Of a stretch of 64,000 bases of DNA, positions 1 to 8,650 are shown one piece after another; positions within the stretch are counted from its first letter, which is position 1, and each line of letters opens with the position of its first letter. Source of the stretch: JADKIH01 sp031417395 (GTDB lineage: Bacteria > Bacteroidota > Bacteroidia > AKYH767-A > 2013-40CM-41-45). The notes under the pieces are model-generated. The model searched no databases. It saw only the letters and a program-made list of their open reading frames with translations, and was not told the DNA's origin. The DNA lies in NCBI GenBank assembly GCA_031417395.1, contig JANOVM010000036.1, positions 1-64,000 on the forward strand, read 5' to 3'. The position numbers and the translations under genes are program-made.

Positions 1-127
1 AAATTAAAACAGAAAAACTATGGAAGAATTATTACCGGAAACAAACTACATTTGTAAACCGGTTTCAGGACTAAAGGACAACTGTAAATCTATTACAGGA
101 TTATCTAACTAAACTGTAAACTTTTTT
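1..127. other. Left-edge intergenic sequence with three spaced 18-nt motifs
   Basis: No gene is supported here. The three forward frames each hit a stop by position 112, so only a short tail of an upstream gene could be present. Three related 18-nt motifs lie at 53-70, 83-100 and 115-132. They share TGTAAA at the left and CAGGA at the right, with start-to-start spacing of 30 and 32 bases. The middle one is a perfect CTGTAA/TTACAG dyad (82-98). They could be binding sites for a regulator or a degenerate tandem repeat; I cannot tell which. Confidence 0.4.
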
Positions 128-628
128 CAGGACGAGTCAGCCCTTCGACTGCGCTCAGGGACCGGCGATCAATTTTAATTTTGGCTTCGGCTGCGCTCAG
201 CCGAGCTTCTAGAAAACATTTAACATTTTCACGCATAACAAAGAGAAGAAAAAATCAAGGATAAAATTGAGCAAAAAAGATAGCACTCATCAAATAAAAT
301 ATCAAAAAACCTGAGCTCTTGCATCAATGCCAAAATCATTCTCATTTTAAGAATTATAATTCGAATTACTCTAATCAAAGAAGCTTCCTTCGCAGATTAT
401 TAATTAGATCAAAGCACGGCTGAGCGTAGTCGAAGCCAAATAAAAATACAACTCCGGTCCCTGAGCGCAGCCGAAGGGCCGTTCCTTAAGCCGAAGGATG
501 TTCGCAGAACGTAGCCGAAGGATGGTTCCAGAGCCGAAGGATGGTTCCAGAGGTAGCCGAAGGATGGTCATTAGCCAGATTCGAAATATATTTATTCAAA
601 TCATAAAACCTGCCCGTTCGAAGTATAA
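128..628 (-). repeat. Dispersed REP-rich element, copy A (inverted relative to copy B)
   Basis: Reading the minus strand, this stretch aligns along its length with 43605-44048, including the segment from GCTTTGATCTAATT through TTTCTAGAAG to the CCCTGAGCGCAG block. Its outer end (598-628) is, in reverse complement, identical over 31 bases to the left terminal repeat of copy B. The interior holds several units built on CCTTCGGCT or its complement, some repeated in tandem (about 480-575). The second terminal repeat is not visible, so this copy looks truncated near 128. It carries no coding capacity and looks like a non-autonomous mobile or REP-type element. Confidence 0.8.
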
Positions 629-698
629 CCAAATTAAATTTGGTTATTACTTTTTCCGTATCTTTATTTACTAATTCAAATACATCAATTCAAAGCCC

Positions 699-3473
699 AT
701 GAAATATATCTACTTCTCCCTATTATTAATTCTATCTCTCACTTCCTGTCAACATAAGTCAACACCGTTCAGTTATAAGGGCCGCAGCCACGGAAGCGGA
801 GAAGGTGCTGAAGACGATGCCCTCTCAAGGAAAACCTGGGAATGGAAACGCCTCAGAGATCCGGTTACAGGTCGCATTCCTGCTATGATTCGTGAGAAGG
901 AACTCGCTTTTGCAGCTACACTGCCTAACGATGCTTCATCGAATGTTTCTAAACGCAGCAATACAAATGGTGTCTGGGATTTCCGTGGTCCATGGAATGT
1001 TGGGGGTCGCACACGTGCTTTTGCAATCGATGCAGCAAATGAAAATAATATTCTGGCCGGAGGAGTAAGTGCAGGTATGTGGAGAAGTACCGATGGTGGC
1101 ACCAGTTGGACACGGACCACGCCGGTAAACAGCTATCCAGGTGTGAATGCTATTGCACAGGATACACGTTCTGGCCATCAGAATGTTTGGTATTACCTTA
1201 GTGGAGAAGCGTATGGTACTTCTGCCAGTGGTGGCGGAGCTTTTTATTTAGGAAATGGAATGTATAAATCACTTGATAGTGGTGTTACCTGGACTTCTCT
1301 GGCGAGCACTGTCACAGGCACTCCTCAAACTTTCGACGATGTTTGGGATGTTACATGGAATGTTGTAACGGATCCATTCGACACAGTCAACGATGTAGTT
1401 TATGCTGCTTGCTATGATGCAATTTATAGAAGTTCAAACGGAGGATCAATATGGACGCTTGTTCACGGGAATGCTGGTAGCTTATCCACCTCTTGCTACT
1501 TTGCTGATGTTGCTGTTGCCGATTCCGGAGTTGTTTATGCTTCACTTAGCAGCGATGGACCTCAGAAAGGTATTTGGCGCTCTGCAGATGGAACCAACTT
1601 CGTAGATATTCTCCCACCCGGCTTTCCTGCAGTGTATGATCGTCTCGGTATCGGTGTCGATCCCAACGATCCGAAAACAGTATATTTCTTTGGCCCTACT
1701 CCCGGATATGGAAGGATTAGTACCGATTACGAAAATGATACCTTATGGAACAGTCTATGGAAGTATCAGTACGTTTCAGGCAATGGCAGCGGAGCCGGTG
1801 GGATTTGGACTGATCTGACTCCCAATTTACCCGGTAATATTGGCGTCTTTAACGGATTGAATACGCAAAGTGGTTACGATGTAGTAGTAAGAGTAAAACC
1901 AGGAAATTCAAACATTGTGTTTATTGGAGGAACAAATATTTTCCGATCTACAACAGGTTTTGCAGACTCAACTCATACCGATGTTGTTGGTGGATATGAA
2001 ATTGGCGCAGCGCTTCCATTTGTAAATGAATATCCGGGCCATCACCCTGATCAGCATATGTTAGCTTTCCTTCCTTCCAATCCCAACATTATGTATTCCG
2101 GTTGCGATGGAGGTGTTTCAAAAACAATGGACAACACTGCAACACCCATAGTGTGGTCAGAGAGAAACGATGGTTATATCACTTCACAGTTTTACACTGT
2201 AGCTGTTGATCATGGTAGTACAAACGATATTGTGATCGGCGGACTGCAGGACAATGGTACCTATTTTACGAATTCAACGCTCTCAACAGATCCCTGGACA
2301 CATTCAATAGATGGTGATGGTTCTTATTGTCAGATAAGCAACGGCGGACAATACTATTATTTCTCTAAACAAAAAGGAAGAATGGCAAAAGCAACTGTTG
2401 ATGCAAATGGTAATATGACAGCATACCGTCGCTTTGATCCAATTGGTGCAAAGGGTTACCAGTTTATTAATCCTTTTGTATTGGATCCCAATAATAATAA
2501 CCTATTGTATATGTGTGCCGGCACTCACATCTGGAGGAACGATGATCTTTCAGGCATTGCACTTACTAATCAATGGGATTCCATTTCTACCAATTGGGTT
2601 CAGTTCCCGGATAGCGTAACAGGTGTCGGTGAAGATATAACAGCACTGGCAATTTCAACGAATCCTCCCAATCGTTTATACTTCGGTACAGATAAGCATA
2701 ATGTTTATAAAATTGATAATGTAAATACAGGAACTCCTTCTAAAGTTGGAATTACTTCATCTCTTTTTCCTGCTTCCGGTTTTGTAAGCTGTATTGCAGT
2801 CAACCCGTTGAATGCAGATCAGTTAATGGTTGTTTTCTCAAATTACTCTATATACAGTTTATTTTATTCTTCCGATGGCGGAACTTCATTTATTAAAGTT
2901 GCCGGCAATCTTGAACAGAGTGCAACAGGTAGTGGTAATGGACCTTCTTGCCGATGGGCCAGTATACTTCCTGTCAGCGACGGTGTTGTTTATCTGGTGG
3001 CTACAAGCACCGGATTATATTCAACCGACACCCTTATTTCAGGAGCAACAGTCTGGACTCAGCAAGGATTGAATAGCATTGGCCGTTCCGTCGTTGATAT
3101 GATCGACACACGAGTAAGCGATGGACTTGTTGTCATTGGCACACATGGCAGCGGAGTTTTCTCAACGCATATTACCAGTGTAAACGATATTGCCACCGGA
3201 GTGAAATTCATTGCAAACACCGGTCCTGATTTTAATCTCTATCCGAACCCTGTAAATTCTACTCTGAAAGTTCATACGTACGAACAGGAGTTAAATAAAA
3301 ACTGGAGAACAACCCTCAGAAATGAATTGGGTCAAACGATCCGCTCACTTCAGGTAATAACCGATGAAAAAGGAAACTTCTCTATAGATGTTTCTGATCT
3401 CCGTTCAGGAATTTATTACCTCACTTTAGAAAACGATAATAAATCAATGTCGAAAAGTTTTATAAAGCGATAA
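699..3473 (+). CDS. Lipobox-bearing beta-propeller protein with T9SS type A sorting domain
   Basis: Exported surface or secreted protein of 924 residues. The N-terminus is a signal peptide ending in LTSC with Cys17, which fits a lipobox. Residues of about 45-75 carry a conserved-looking stretch (GRIPAMIREKELAFA) that I recall from other Bacteroidota surface proteins. The body has repeated BNR/VPS10-like strands with S-x-D-G-G-x-S/T-W motifs (near 128, 190, 245 and 725), typical of sialidase/sortilin-fold propellers. The last ~80 residues (from FNLYPNPVNS) form a type A T9SS domain. No catalytic residues can be assigned, so substrate and activity are unknown. The combined lipobox and T9SS tail is unusual. 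The gene is convergent with the next one, with a strong hairpin between them. Confidence 0.85.
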   Translation: MKYIYFSLLLILSLTSCQHKSTPFSYKGRSHGSGEGAEDDALSRKTWEWKRLRDPVTGRIPAMIREKELAFAATLPNDASSNVSKRSNTNGVWDFRGPWNVGGRTRAFAIDAANENNILAGGVSAGMWRSTDGGTSWTRTTPVNSYPGVNAIAQDTRSGHQNVWYYLSGEAYGTSASGGGAFYLGNGMYKSLDSGVTWTSLASTVTGTPQTFDDVWDVTWNVVTDPFDTVNDVVYAACYDAIYRSSNGGSIWTLVHGNAGSLSTSCYFADVAVADSGVVYASLSSDGPQKGIWRSADGTNFVDILPPGFPAVYDRLGIGVDPNDPKTVYFFGPTPGYGRISTDYENDTLWNSLWKYQYVSGNGSGAGGIWTDLTPNLPGNIGVFNGLNTQSGYDVVVRVKPGNSNIVFIGGTNIFRSTTGFADSTHTDVVGGYEIGAALPFVNEYPGHHPDQHMLAFLPSNPNIMYSGCDGGVSKTMDNTATPIVWSERNDGYITSQFYTVAVDHGSTNDIVIGGLQDNGTYFTNSTLSTDPWTHSIDGDGSYCQISNGGQYYYFSKQKGRMAKATVDANGNMTAYRRFDPIGAKGYQFINPFVLDPNNNNLLYMCAGTHIWRNDDLSGIALTNQWDSISTNWVQFPDSVTGVGEDITALAISTNPPNRLYFGTDKHNVYKIDNVNTGTPSKVGITSSLFPASGFVSCIAVNPLNADQLMVVFSNYSIYSLFYSSDGGTSFIKVAGNLEQSATGSGNGPSCRWASILPVSDGVVYLVATSTGLYSTDTLISGATVWTQQGLNSIGRSVVDMIDTRVSDGLVVIGTHGSGVFSTHITSVNDIATGVKFIANTGPDFNLYPNPVNSTLKVHTYEQELNKNWRTTLRNELGQTIRSLQVITDEKGNFSIDVSDLRSGIYYLTLENDNKSMSKSFIKR

Positions 3474-3507
3474 CGAAATAAAGTTTTTAAAACCATTTTA
3501 TTATTTT

Positions 3508-3561
3508 AACACGAGGCACAGAGGCACCGAGTTCCACGGAGCTCCTCTGTGCCTCCGTGTT
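3508..3561. terminator. Long inverted repeat between convergent genes (likely bidirectional terminator or REP)
   Basis: The arms 3508-3524 and 3544-3561 pair over 17 bases with one bulged C, leaving a 19-nt loop. A T-run follows the right arm at 3564-3567 and A/T-rich sequence precedes the left arm. It sits in the 102-bp gap between two convergent genes, so it can serve both. The GAGGCACAGAGG core is a motif I associate with widespread intergenic repeats. Confidence 0.75.
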
Positions 3562-3575
3562 AATTTTACATCCTC

Positions 3576-4727
3576 TCAATGCGCTCTCTTCACCAACCCC
3601 CTATCCAACAAAATCCTCTTCTTCTCATTCTTCAATCCATCAATAACATAGTGCTCCGCCAGATCTTCCCCAACAAGTGATACTATCTTTCTCCTGATTT
3701 TAGACATTTTCTCATTCATTGAATTCTCCGTCGGATCCAAAAGCTGATCTATACTATTTCTAAATTCAGCGACAGTGCGGGAGTTGCCTATTTGCCTGTA
3801 CATATCTTCAATCCATTCCCTGTGATCGCTTACTTCAGAAAGATGAAGTCCATCGGTGTGTTCCAGGAAAAGAAGGTAAACCAATCGTTCCAAAGGTGTA
3901 AGCTTCAATTCAACATCACTAAGATCCGTAAAATAAATACGTTTCATGGGGCCGCGTATTTCAAGACGACTTGGCTGTAAAGTGGTTTTATAACGCTCAC
4001 GAAAAAGCATTTGTGACCGAATGGCATCGAGTGTGCGCAAAACTTGGTCAGTAATGCGTGGATCAACTTTCTTTTCATAAAGCAGTCGCTGACAATCCGG
4101 ACAAATATCTGCCGTTCGAAGCTTCAACGTAATTTGTGTTTTATCTTTGCAAAAATCGTTCACACATCCTTTCGGCTCCTTGTGTAAATGTTTTTTTGCT
4201 TCCGCTTGATTTTTAAATAGCATCCCCTGCAAAAGAGTTACCATCACTTGATAGGAAATCGGGAAACGCTGATCACACGGAAGAAAAAATTCCCATTGAG
4301 CAGTATGAACAAAAGCATTTTTAGCTCCGGATGGATCCCAGGCAGAAAACCAGTTTTTATCGTTTGCAAAATCGGTAAACAGAAGTAATACCTCGTCAAT
4401 GTCAATATTTTTTTCAGAACGATATTGATTGATTTTGCTAAAAATTGTTTCCCAATCTATGCTTTCAATATGAGCGGGATATTCCGGTGGCCATTGAGCC
4501 ATTTCATTATCAATAAACATTGCACTGCGTTTATATACTGCAATTTCATCCTGCCTTTCAAATTGATCCTTTTTAAATTTCTTTCGTTTTATTTTATCTT
4601 CGGTAAATTTAATATCGGAAATGCTTGGGATAAATTCCAATGGGCCGGAATATCTTTCAACGATTTCTAATACATATTCGAATAGATTTTCATCTAATTC
4701 GGATGAGCGGAGGAGGTGGATTTTCAT
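3576..4727 (-). CDS. Uncharacterised protein with C-x4-C/CxxC zinc-ribbon-like motif and C-terminal helical (wHTH-like) domain
   Basis: A 383-residue protein without signal peptide, so probably cytoplasmic. The middle holds a Cys cluster in the arrangement C-x4-C-x15-C-x2-C (GCVNDFC, then ICPDC), about 20 residues after the segment ISYQVMVTLLQG. This layout recalls the archaemetzincin zinc site, in which a C-x4-C and CxxC pair follows HExxH. Here the catalytic helix lacks both His and Glu, so if related it is a dead protease or a binding protein. The C-terminal ~120 residues (LTPLERLVYLLFLEH onward, with IDQLLDPTENS) match a module I recall at the end of many Bacteroidota hypothetical proteins and that looks like a winged helix. 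No function is assigned. Confidence 0.75.
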   Translation of the reverse strand: MKIHLLRSSELDENLFEYVLEIVERYSGPLEFIPSISDIKFTEDKIKRKKFKKDQFERQDEIAVYKRSAMFIDNEMAQWPPEYPAHIESIDWETIFSKINQYRSEKNIDIDEVLLLFTDFANDKNWFSAWDPSGAKNAFVHTAQWEFFLPCDQRFPISYQVMVTLLQGMLFKNQAEAKKHLHKEPKGCVNDFCKDKTQITLKLRTADICPDCQRLLYEKKVDPRITDQVLRTLDAIRSQMLFRERYKTTLQPSRLEIRGPMKRIYFTDLSDVELKLTPLERLVYLLFLEHTDGLHLSEVSDHREWIEDMYRQIGNSRTVAEFRNSIDQLLDPTENSMNEKMSKIRRKIVSLVGEDLAEHYVIDGLKNEKKRILLDRGLVKRAH

Positions 4728-4933
4728 TTTTGATCGATCATCATAAAAGTAGTAAAATAGGAGTAACGTTGAGCTTGATTTTCATTCATATTTAATAATC
4801 TTTTGCGTCAATCTTAGAAGATCATAAATAAGCAGGGCCGCCCCGAATGGTATCGAAGCGGCTAACTGCATTTTAATTGTGTAATTCGATTAGCGACGCA
4901 ATTACTTTCGAAAAATGAATAAATAAAACTGTT

Positions 4934-5566
4934 TTACTTTTTGAGAAAAGATTTCTTTTTTATTCCATCACTTTTTGCTTCCATATATTCATCCATAGAT
5001 ACTGCAAGATCCTGATAGGTTTTACGCATTGTCGATTTATCATAGATGGCAGCATTAAGCGGATTAATGTTCATCATCTTAGCAGTTTCAATGGAATCAA
5101 GTGTTGTACCAAGGAAACTAAATGTCCAGGAATCACTTTTCTCCAGTTCCTTAATCATTTTACTTACTCTTTCGAAAGAAAACTCTTTGGAAGCATTTTC
5201 ATAACCGTCGGTAAGTATTACAACAACTGCAGTTGCTTCATCACGCTCGATTTCATCATTAATTGCATGTTTTAGCCGAATCACACTGCCGCCAATTGCA
5301 TCCAGAAGAGCTGTAGAACCACCCGGAATATAATTGTGGTGAGACAATTCTTTTACATTATGAATATCCACTGTTTCAAATGCATGTTCGACCATGTGAT
5401 TAAAAACAGTCAGCGACACTCTGAATTCCTGTTCCGGGTGTCGTTTCTGCAAATCGCTGATCATCTGGATTTGCTCATTAAATCCTGAGATTGTTTCATT
5501 AGCGCAATCCTGCATGGAACCCGAGCGGTCCAGAATTAAAAGATAGTAGGTTTTCTTGTTTTTCAT
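4934..5566 (-). CDS. VWA (von Willebrand factor A) domain protein
   Basis: A 210-residue protein that is almost entirely one VWA domain. The MIDAS metal site is visible: DRSGS at residues 13-17 (Asp13, Ser15, Ser17), a Thr in GGSTALLDA, and the Asp of ILTDG. No signal peptide or membrane segment is present, so it is cytoplasmic, unlike the membrane-bound BatA/BatB type. Such small VWA proteins mediate metal-dependent protein contacts, often with MoxR-type AAA ATPases, but no ATPase gene lies nearby and the partner is unknown. It ends in a Lys-rich tail. Confidence 0.85.
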   Translation of the reverse strand: MKNKKTYYLLILDRSGSMQDCANETISGFNEQIQMISDLQKRHPEQEFRVSLTVFNHMVEHAFETVDIHNVKELSHHNYIPGGSTALLDAIGGSVIRLKHAINDEIERDEATAVVVILTDGYENASKEFSFERVSKMIKELEKSDSWTFSFLGTTLDSIETAKMMNINPLNAAIYDKSTMRKTYQDLAVSMDEYMEAKSDGIKKKSFLKK

Positions 5567-5803
5567 AATTGATGTTTTTAAATACAGGACAATGTTACGG
5601 TGGAATGATACAAAGGCGTAAGGTTTACAAGCTTGTAAGGTGTTTTTATGAAGGGAAATTCATTTTTTTGTCGAATTTTTATCAAAAAATGCTAATTAAT
5701 GTTCAAGGATTAATTTGGCTTAACAATTGCTTTTTGAATTTTTTAACGAAACAATTATTTTTCTCTTTCGTTTTTACTTAATTAATGCAAATCAAAAAAT
5801 CAC

Positions 5804-6868
5804 ATGAAACTAAGTCGTATTATTTTATTCGTATTTGGCCTTGTTGCTTATATTTTTTCTTCCTGCGGAGGACCTTCAAGAACAGTTTCTTTTAATGTAA
5901 CCCGTCCGGCAGAAATTACTCTTCCTGCCGAAGCCAATACCATTCTTCTGGTAGACAGGACAAAATTCAAAAATGGAACGCTGAATGTGATTGAGGGTAT
6001 CCTTACAGGGGAAATGCCCAATGACGATAGAAATGCTGCACACCAGGCATTAATGACACTTAAGAGTACCTTAGATAATTCACCTCGTTTTAATGTAAAA
6101 ATTCTTCCTGAAAGACTCGAAGGAAATAGCATGACAGCAAGTTTTCCTTTACCATTAAGTTGGACTGTTGTTGATCAGCTTTGTGTAAATAATCAGGCAG
6201 ATATTGTGGTGTGTCTCGAAGTATACGATTCCAATTTTATTGTAACCAATGGAAAAAGGATTAAGAAGAAGTTTGTTGGTGAAGGCGCTAACAAGAAAGA
6301 AGTAGAGTATAATGAATTCTATGCTCAAGGTCTTGGTAAAGTTAAAATGGGAATACGGACTTATTACAGTAAGAGCAAAACTATTGTCGATGAACAATTG
6401 GTTGATAAAAGCAATTCCTGGGAAGGCGCCGGTGCTACTCCAATGGATGCTTTGGCTTTGCTGATTTCTAAATCAAATGCCAATAAATACCTTGCTGACA
6501 TGGTTGGTGAAGATTATGCTTATAAAATATCTCCTTTGCCTATGCGCTTAGCCAGACCGTTTTATGGTAAAGCTAAACACGCTCCTGAAGTTGCCACCGG
6601 TTCACGGTTTGCCGATGTCGCGCAATGGGAACAGGCTATTGATGAATGGAAAAAAGGAGTAGATAAAGCAGACACAAAGGAAGCAGGAAAACTTGCTTAC
6701 AATATTGCAGTGGGTTATGAGGTAATGGGAGAATACGGTACTGCTTTAACCTGGGCTCAGAATTCCTATACAAAATATGGAAATAAAAACGGCCGTGATT
6801 ATGTGAGAATATTACAAAATAGAATTAACCAGGAAAATATTCTTAAAAGGCAGATGGGTAAAGAATGA
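5804..6868 (+). CDS. DUF6340-like lipoprotein
   Basis: A 354-residue exported protein. The signal peptide ends in FSSC followed by GG, giving a likely lipidated Cys at about residue 20. The early segment (TILLVDRTKF, then a DDR/TL run) and the later TPR-like part (EWKKGVDKADTKEAGKLAYNIAVGYEVMGEY) match what I recall of the DUF6340 family of Bacteroidota. The C-terminal half would form one or two helical hairpins for protein binding. It is likely periplasmic, anchored to a membrane. The function of the family is unknown, and the gene is monocistronic, convergent with the following small gene with only 15 bp between stops. Confidence 0.7.
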   Translation: MKLSRIILFVFGLVAYIFSSCGGPSRTVSFNVTRPAEITLPAEANTILLVDRTKFKNGTLNVIEGILTGEMPNDDRNAAHQALMTLKSTLDNSPRFNVKILPERLEGNSMTASFPLPLSWTVVDQLCVNNQADIVVCLEVYDSNFIVTNGKRIKKKFVGEGANKKEVEYNEFYAQGLGKVKMGIRTYYSKSKTIVDEQLVDKSNSWEGAGATPMDALALLISKSNANKYLADMVGEDYAYKISPLPMRLARPFYGKAKHAPEVATGSRFADVAQWEQAIDEWKKGVDKADTKEAGKLAYNIAVGYEVMGEYGTALTWAQNSYTKYGNKNGRDYVRILQNRINQENILKRQMGKE

Positions 6869-6883
6869 TTTTGTATACTCTCT

Positions 6884-7312
6884 TCAACGGCAATTGCAGG
6901 CATGTTCCACACCTAAATCAATTGTTGTAATAACCTTGGTGATTTTTTCACAAGCACCAAAAACAATCCTTACATGCTGACCATCTTTTGTATTACCTTC
7001 TAAAGCGTATGTCGGGCAATGGCCATCTGCTTCTTCATTCTCTTCTTTACTTTTTGCTTCGTTAATGGTGCCGGTTTCTAAAATGTAATTCACTTCATCT
7101 TCTGAAATATCTCTGCATTCCATTCTGCAGCGTGCATGTGATGTATAGATAAGTTTATGATGCCGCCATTCTCCCGATGTCGTGGTTACCGTCCGCTCAG
7201 GATAGTCAGTTTTATGTTCCCTGCACTTTTTAATTCCTAGTGCAGCCAACCCCAAAACAATAATTATTATGTAAGTAATTACATTGGCAGGCTTCCTCCT
7301 TCTTTCTTGCAT
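6884..7312 (-). CDS. DUF4258 domain protein with N-terminal membrane anchor
   Basis: A 142-residue protein. Residues of about 10-25 (VITYIIIIVLGLAALGI) are a single transmembrane helix or uncleaved signal. The remainder fits DUF4258: SHARCRMECRDISEDEV, then HCPTYALEG, then VRIVFGACEKITKVITTIDLG. In this family a conserved His-Ala near the N-terminus and the late IVTVI-type strand resemble the RelE/BrnT toxin-like fold, but a membrane-anchored version with paired Cys residues (HACNC at the end) is unlikely to be a free toxin. There is no antitoxin gene beside it. The role is unknown. Confidence 0.7.
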   Translation of the reverse strand: MQERRRKPANVITYIIIIVLGLAALGIKKCREHKTDYPERTVTTTSGEWRHHKLIYTSHARCRMECRDISEDEVNYILETGTINEAKSKEENEEADGHCPTYALEGNTKDGQHVRIVFGACEKITKVITTIDLGVEHACNCR

Positions 7313-7548
7313 AATTTTATTTTAGGATGTAAAGATAAAAAACTATTAAGAAGGCAAACGTAAAATGATTTCAAAAGTGCCATTTGAAAAATTATGATTT
7401 CAAATATCAGATACGTCGTTTTATTTAATATATTGATGGACTAATCAATGATGAGCAAGCTTCAGAAATTAAGTCATGGATTAGTGTTTTTTGCAGCTAA
7501 ATTTTATTTACAGATAAGCATATTACAGGAAATAATAAATTAGTACCC

Positions 7549-8319
7549 ATGACCATTAATAATTCAGAATCTTTACGATTAAACAAAGCTATTAGCGACA
7601 CCGGCTATTGCTCCAGGAGAGAAGCGGATAAATTAATTGAGCAGGGAAGGGTAACCATAAACGGAAATATTGGTGTATTGGGAGAAAAGGTCACCGCAAG
7701 CGATTCCATTGCAGTTGATGGCATAACAATATCAGTTAAAGAAAAACCGGTTTATATAATTTTTAATAAACCCGTTGGAATTATTTGTACAACAGATAAA
7801 AATACCGGCAACAATATTATTGATTTTATAAAACATCCCAATAGGATATTTCCAATCGGGCGACTCGACAAAGCTTCTGAAGGACTGATTTTCTTAACAT
7901 CCGATGGTAATATTGTAAACAAAATACTACGTGCCGGAAACAATCACGAGAAGGAATATTTGGTTTCTGTAAACAAAAACATAACTAATACTTTCATAAA
8001 TGAAATGTCGAATGGAATCCCAATATTAAATACTGTCACTAAAAAATGTAAGGTTGAAAAAGTGAATGATTATGTTTTTAGAATTATTCTAACTCAGGGA
8101 TTAAACCGGCAAATCAGGAGGATGTGCACCTATCTGGATTACGAAGTGAAAAAATTACAACGCACACGGATTATGAATATTTCTCTTGATAATCTGGCTA
8201 TCGGTTCCTGGCGAAATATGACAGAAAATGAACTTGAGTTTATTTTGCATGCTGTTTCTCATTCTGTTAAGACGGAAGAGGCTTCTTATACTATAAATGA
8301 AGAAGATGATTTTGAATAA
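7549..8319 (+). CDS. rluF: 23S rRNA pseudouridine synthase RluF
   Basis: Isomerises a uridine in 23S rRNA to pseudouridine (position 2604 in E. coli numbering for RluF). The N-terminal ~60 residues are an S4 RNA-binding domain (LRLNKAISDTGYCSRREADKLIEQGRV shape). The catalytic core follows with FNKPVGI and GRLDKASEGL, where Asp107 is the expected catalytic aspartate, and the family motif GLNRQIRRMC near residue 185. Length (256) suits the RluB/E/F group, and the YFR-type and R-rich motifs favour RluF over RluB. The gene stands alone, preceded by an AT-rich 235-bp region. Confidence 0.88.
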   Translation: MTINNSESLRLNKAISDTGYCSRREADKLIEQGRVTINGNIGVLGEKVTASDSIAVDGITISVKEKPVYIIFNKPVGIICTTDKNTGNNIIDFIKHPNRIFPIGRLDKASEGLIFLTSDGNIVNKILRAGNNHEKEYLVSVNKNITNTFINEMSNGIPILNTVTKKCKVEKVNDYVFRIILTQGLNRQIRRMCTYLDYEVKKLQRTRIMNISLDNLAIGSWRNMTENELEFILHAVSHSVKTEEASYTINEEDDFE

Positions 8320-8650
8320 ATTATTTTTCATGTATGCTAAAAATAAAATGTAATAAGTAATAATTGAATTAATTTTTTGGTGTGCTTTTTAAGTGACAAA
8401 AAGTGGGAAGGAAAGTAAAAAAATAACAGCGGAATTACACAGTCGGACCTCCTAATTACAAAATCGTTAGACATGCTATGGCATTTCTTTGATCATCTGA
8501 TGTACATGCAGTAATTACTCGCCCAACAAATTAGTCCACTCGCCAAAAATATCTAAATCCGTAAAATCATTTTCGGAACAATTCAGCATTTTTCATTAGC
8601 TTTAATGTAATCCTAAATGAGTGTATGATTTAAACATGTTTTTCAACCAT
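8320..8650. other. Intergenic region with a possible gene remnant
   Basis: A 331-bp gap. The minus strand at 8515-8589 reads ATG, 24 codons and a stop, with a composition (ENDFTDLDIFGEWTNLLGE) that looks like a real protein C-terminus, but upstream frames are closed by stops. It may be the tail of a decayed gene. No hairpin terminator or RNA gene is evident after rluF. Confidence 0.3.

Noticed and set aside
53..132. CRISPR-like repeats at the left edge
   Set aside because: Only three imperfect 18-nt motifs with 12-14-nt gaps; no conserved repeat/spacer pattern and no cas genes.
773..1178. Antisense frames over the first surface-protein gene
   Set aside because: They lie opposite a strongly supported gene with T9SS domain and have no features of their own.
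6884..7312. DUF4258 gene as a toxin of a toxin-antitoxin pair
   Set aside because: It carries a membrane anchor and no antitoxin gene is adjacent.
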